Assembly (NCBI RefSeq): GCF_024323335.1
Contig: NC_066585.1
Location: 339,637,346 to 339,701,345 of the forward strand
DNA length: 64,000 bases
Reading direction: 5' to 3'
DNA from: Lathyrus oleraceus
Taxonomy: Eukaryota; Streptophyta; Magnoliopsida; Fabales; Fabaceae
The notes under the pieces are model-generated. The model saw nothing but the letters and a program-made list of their open reading frames with translations, searched no databases and was not told the DNA's origin. Shown here piece by piece: positions 59,469 to 64,000 of this stretch; the first letter of the stretch is position 1; each line of letters begins with the position of its first letter. Made by a program: the position numbers and the translations under genes.

Positions 59469-60495
59469 CTTTTCTGTAGCGGTGTATTCGTCGCTATATG
59501 ATTTATTGATTAAATCAAAAGCAAAGTATATAAAGAATCGAGTCGCCACCGCACTTTTATTTATCCAAAGGATTGGCTAAAAAGCGAACAAAAGCCTAAG
59601 AAGTTTTACACATAGAAAACTAATGAAAATATCAGAGAATCTGGGTAAGGGGTAAATTACGCAATGGGAAGGTGTTAGGCACCCATCACGTCCTAGGTAC
59701 TCCTAGGGAGCCCTTTTCACACTTGTTGTATAAGAAAAAGTTTATTTGTTTATGACATATTGAGCAAACACGATTTGGGAAGATGAGAAAAGAATGTACA
59801 CTTTTATTATTTTTGTGTTTGAACGGATGAACCCGTTGCCTACGTACCTTTCCATACAAAGGTAAAGGATCAAAACGCCGTAGTTCGGCTAAAAGATTTC
59901 CAAAATATCAGTGGGTTCAATTTTAAAACAAGACCATTAAGGCTTTTCATTACCAATGGGAGAAAACTCAACCTGAATCAACAATCCACCATGCGAGGAC
60001 GGCTTCAACATACTAGTGAGGGGTTAACCCTATAATAAGTATGGAAGGCTTACAATCAACTCACTAAGGATAAGGTAAGATTTACATCAACCACTATGGT
60101 AATTGAAACCTATGGCTAATGTATGAAAGCATATTAACAATGGACAAAGCCACAAAACAATTGAATGGGTGAAGTTAATTGATTATGGGTATTTACAAAA
60201 TATGGTCAGAGTATGATTAGTATTCAATTCAGAAAGAAGTGTTATCAAAAGTGAAGTTTGAAAAGTCAAGGACTTAAGGTCCAGGTTTCTAATTTGAAAA
60301 GAGACGAGAATGTTTGCACAACATGTATTTACAAGTTTTAAAATCAACAAGTGAAAAGGGGTTTTGAAACAAAAGGATGTGGGTGAAGGAGTGTAAAACT
60401 TCCTAGAAGTTCACCTCTTGAAATCATATAGAAGATGATTCAAGTGTGTCCTTTGGAATGAGGCAACAAAGCAAGTAAGCAAATAAAAGCAAGGT

Positions 60496-60694
60496 GATAC
60501 CGGATGCCATCAATGGACTTATACCAATCTCACAAACAAAGGCGGATACCGGATACCAATAAATGGATTTACACCAATCTCCTAAAACAAAACAATGATA
60601 CCGGATGCCAATAAATGGACTTACTCCAATCTCACTCAATAAAAGCGGATACCGGATACCAATAAATGGATTTACACCAATCTCCAAAGAATCA
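60496..60694. repeat. Short tandem repeat inside the Ogre 5' LTR
   Basis: Same four-unit array as at 40297-40495, with a single-base difference in the fourth unit. Confidence 0.85.
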
Positions 60695-63600
60695 AGACAT
60701 GGATGTCAGATGCCAATCTATCTGGACTTATACCAACCTCCAAAGGATGATCATAGGAGTACAAAGGCCAACAACATGGTCTTACAATTGCATCCTCACA
60801 AAGCAGACACAAACAAAAAGATGGATGTCAGATGCCAATCTATCTGGGCTTACTCTAATCTCCAAAGAATGATCATAGGAATACAAATGCCAACAACATG
60901 GACTTATAATTGCATCCTCACATACAACAAACAAATAGAAGCACTAAGCAAAGAGGACATGAGTGGCCAATGAAATGGTCTTACACCCAATCCCTTCCAA
61001 ATCATAGGAACAGAGGCCAACAACTGGACTTATAACTGATTCCTCAATGGGCAAACTCAAATAAATCACAAAGATATGAAATGATGATCATGCAATAATG
61101 AACCATTAATGATGATAAATGCACAGAGGCATGCAAGCAAACATGTACATATGAATCAAGCACTCAATCAAACAAAGTCATTTAGCACACACTATAACCA
61201 AGCAATTAGGCTCAAGCAAAGGTTAGACTTTAAAGTCAACTGGAATGGGGTAAATGGCGCTCTTAACCTTAACATTGAGAGTTAAGGTGAAGCAGATGAA
61301 AGGATATGAGGGGTGTGCCTCATTGCTCTTATCCCTGGTCAGGGAGAGCATTGAATATCAGAAGGTGTGGGAGTTCAGAAAGTTGGAACTCTCTCCACAA
61401 GTTAATGACTCTATAGATCTTGGGCTTTTACTCACTATGCATCAACACATATGGTGTGAGCAAGGTGAGTGACACACAGAATAGTAGGAGATGGACTACA
61501 CATCTCTTCTGTCTACCAATTGCCTTATCAAAAGGACTTTTCCTGCTTGGGGACAAAGATAAACAATCACAAACATTGCCTCTTAAGGAGGACTTCAGAC
61601 AGGTGCCTGGCTAAGTAACAGGCCAGGTCTTCCAGACTACATGAAGAAGAGATATTATACCTCAATGCTAATGCTATCAAGCAAAGCAAAAGCAAGTTCA
61701 CAATGGAACTATAGCAACTAAGGTACCTGAAATCAATCAAATATAATCAGTATGCCAATCACAAAGTCAAAACAGACAAGATAAGAACCAACAGTCAACA
61801 CAATCAATCACATGTGCAAAGCACAAACTCAAATCAAATGAGCTAGAGGCCTACAAAACAAATCAAGTTAGTCCATAACAATCAAATAAACCAAACTCAA
61901 TCAACTTGAATTGAACTCCTTAAAGCAATTGCTTTTTCAACCTGAAAATCAAACTCAAACATGAGAAATAGACCACTAGGACAAGGCCTAGGGTCAAAGG
62001 AGAAGAAATAAACCAAAACAGAACATGAAAGTTGACCAAAATCAAGATTAATCAAATAAGAACAAAGTCCAATTGGTCTCATGTCAAAACTTTGCACCAA
62101 AATCATTTTATAAACAAATCATGTCAAACTATGCAAGTTGGAATCACATTGGAGCAAACAGAATGAACACAAGCATATCAATACCAAAATGGCTCAATAA
62201 ATCCCAGGAAAAATCATGTCTAAACAGAACACATTGAATGAGCAACACACCAAAAATCAAGCCAATTGGATAAAGGGAAGCAAGTCAATTAAAATCCCTA
62301 AGTCAAAGCATGCAAAAACAAGCTAATACAAGACCACAAATGGTACATCAAGTTCATGCAAGCATAAAACAGGAACCAAACATGATAAATGAATGAAATC
62401 AAATCCATGACAACCTTCAAGATGTCTATAATGCACATGCAAAATTTCAAGTCCATCCAATAAACACCAATAATTTCACAAGTCATATGATATCATGACT
62501 CACAAAAGATTCACAATTGGTCAAACAGGGGAGAAATTCTCAAAAAAATTGAAAATGCATTTCAAAATTCTACAAAAAATCACACTCAAACTAGACATCC
62601 AGAAGTATCAACATGCAAAACTTCAGAGCAATTGGCATATGAATGGCATGGCAAATAAAATCAACAAGATAGACAAGAAATGGTGTGACATACATTGTCA
62701 CACCTCCAATGATCAGCTCATATCTCACAATCCAGGAAGGCAAAAATCATAAACCATATACCAAAATGTTCATAAAAGTGTCTAGATTACACATGTAAAA
62801 TTTCAGCTCCATAGGATCAAGCATCATGATTTCACAATCAAAATGGCAAAACATAGGCAAAAAGCACACATGAACAAAAGCATTAGACCAAAATAAAAAC
62901 AAACCGTGCACAACTTTTGCTATCATGCTAGTAAAAAACTAGAGGAAAATGGAGATCAATGCAAAAAATCCCATTCAATTTGGATCAACAATGAATTTTC
63001 TATGATTTTTTGAAGATGTTAATCAAAATGAAATAAAAATTTGAGAAAGAAAATGAAATAATGGAACGAATGGCAATTATGTAAATAGGCCGAACATTTG
63101 AATTCTGGCGCCATACAGAAAACACTGCGTTTCATTAAAAGGAAACACAACCCAATCTCAACGCGCCAAGTGGACCAGTCCATGGGCAGAAACACCAAAA
63201 ATCATGCATACACGCGGGGAATGGATCAAAAGCTGCCTGAAAACAGAAACCCTAAACAACTCATCGTGTTCTTGGTGTTCATCAAGATCAAGAACAAATC
63301 GTCACCAAAATTCATGAAACGCATATCAATGGAATCCTCTCACTTCATACATCACATATCCAGCATTCATTTCAATTAATTCAAGCTAAAACAAACGGAT
63401 CGAGCCAAAACAAGTTTCACATGCCTAGGTTCAAATCAACATAACTAATCCAATATTGCATGAAATCAATGGATTCAAAGCTCAGCGTGACCTACATGCC
63501 AAGATCTATACGATGCATATCATTATTTCAAGAATTGGAAGACTCGAATTCTAACCTCTATGAAGATGCAGAGTTGAAATCGTTGGATTCAAAGCCTGGC

Positions 63601-63930
63601 AATGCAAAACAGATGTCCTACAATGATGAGGAAGATGAATGGATGCTGCAGAATAGCTCAACAATGCTCAATTCTTCTTGAATCTCCAACTGCCATGTGA
63701 ATGCTCAAAGTTCTACAGCCACGATCTAGCTTGGATTCTGCACAATCTTGCTTCAACAGATCTTCACAATGCCTGCAGATGATGATTAGAACAAGAAACA
63801 AGCAAGAGAAATCAAGAAATTCGATGGAAAGAGTTGAAAAAGTTTGAGAGAATTTGGGAGAAATTGAGATGAAAGAGTTTTTGGATCTGAAATTGTGAAG
63901 TGTTGATGCAGAATTCTGTTATGATTAACA

Positions 63931-63937
63931 CTTTATA
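63931..63937 (-). promoter_or_regulatory. TATA box of the Ogre 5' LTR
   Basis: The minus strand reads TATAAAG, in the same context as in the 3' LTR. It is a candidate for the promoter of the full-length Ogre RNA, with the start expected about 30 bases downstream. Confidence 0.5.
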
Positions 63938-64000
63938 CTTCCTGTTAATCCAGTTTGTTAAACATGATTAGCAAAATGTAAATGGATTAAGTGAAATAAG

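Larger units (their letters stand above)
39286..64000 (-). mobile_element. Nearly complete Ogre (Ty3/gypsy, Tat lineage) element
   Basis: Reading on the minus strand: 5' LTR (from beyond 64000 to 59475), PBS (59468-59451), leader, ORF1, gag-pro, intron, pol, a long 3' region, and 3' LTR (44881-39286). The LTR (5,596 bp), the extra ORF1 before gag, the intron between protease and RT, the tRNA-Arg-type PBS and the tandem repeats before the 3' LTR are all hallmarks of Ogre. The inferred total is about 25.8 kb. By my reading, the overlapping 4.5 kb of the LTRs differ at about 33 bases plus one 10-bp and one 1-bp indel, so insertion was recent. It sits inside the 3' LTR-like segment of an older gypsy element; the left flank is caatg (39281-39285). 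Confidence 0.95.
59475..64000 (-). repeat. 5' LTR of the Ogre element (incomplete, runs off the window)
   Basis: It matches the 3' LTR from its inner end: 59475 aligns to 39286, with a 10-bp difference near 59690 (GTACTCCTAG present here and absent from the 3' LTR) and a 1-bp difference near 62945. About 33 substitutions were counted by eye over 4.5 kb. Roughly 1.08 kb is missing, so the LTR should end near 65,080. Confidence 0.95.

Overview
This is a plant nuclear window, most likely from a large-genome legume of the tribe Fabeae (pea, vetch, Lathyrus or lentil type). The pointers are an Ogre-type giant Ty3/gypsy element with LTRs over 5 kb, a tRNA-Arg-type primer site and a 3' region full of tandem repeats; SIRE/Maximus-like Ty1/copia elements; and one intron-containing plant gene in a sea of nested retrotransposons. 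The species cannot be named from sequence reading alone. There are no prokaryotic features, CRISPR arrays, tRNAs or rRNAs that I can support.

Layout. (1) 1-3529: 5' end of a Ty1/copia element on the minus strand (gag ORF, PBS, 5' LTR), next to (2) 3530-6891, the 3' end of another Ty1/copia element on the plus strand. (3) 7074-12488: a minus-strand Ty3/gypsy (Athila/Tat-like) deletion derivative with both LTRs, PBS, a gag piece and RT/INT scraps. (4) 12620-12789: small copia LTR remnant. (5) 14017-16400: LTR plus 3' internal fragment of a relative of element 3. (6) 16400-20400: unclassified sequence with local duplications and a decayed replication-protein-A-like reading frame. (7) 22164-22401: Stowaway-like MITE. 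(8) 22870-25328: the only intact host gene found, an eight-exon ORANGE (OR) family gene on the minus strand, 318 aa after hand splicing. (9) 26905-27196: tandem duplication of an LTR-like segment. (10) 27680-39285: degenerate plus-strand Ty3/gypsy element, split in its protease by a 4.7-kb Ogre-like solo LTR (31844-36551) with near-perfect 5-bp target duplications. (11) 39286-64000: a young, nearly complete Ogre element on the minus strand, inserted into the right LTR of element 10; its 5' LTR runs off the window.

How the parts work together. The Ogre carries leader, ORF1 of unknown function, gag-pro, a 270-nt intron, pol (RT, RNase H, archaeal-type RNase H, integrase), a 4.8-kb repeat-rich 3' region and the 3' LTR. 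Its LTRs differ by roughly 0.7% over the 4.5 kb visible in both, yet its coding region holds six in-frame nonsense codons and no frameshift that I found. That contrast is the observation most worth a second look. The ORANGE gene encodes a plastid DnaJ-type zinc-finger membrane protein and is probably the only conventionally expressed host gene here. I did not find a convincing new biological system. The most notable leads are the stop-riddled but frame-intact young Ogre, its repeat-rich 3' region, the RT-INT deletion derivative, and unrelated tandem motif arrays upstream of the TATA boxes of three different LTR families.
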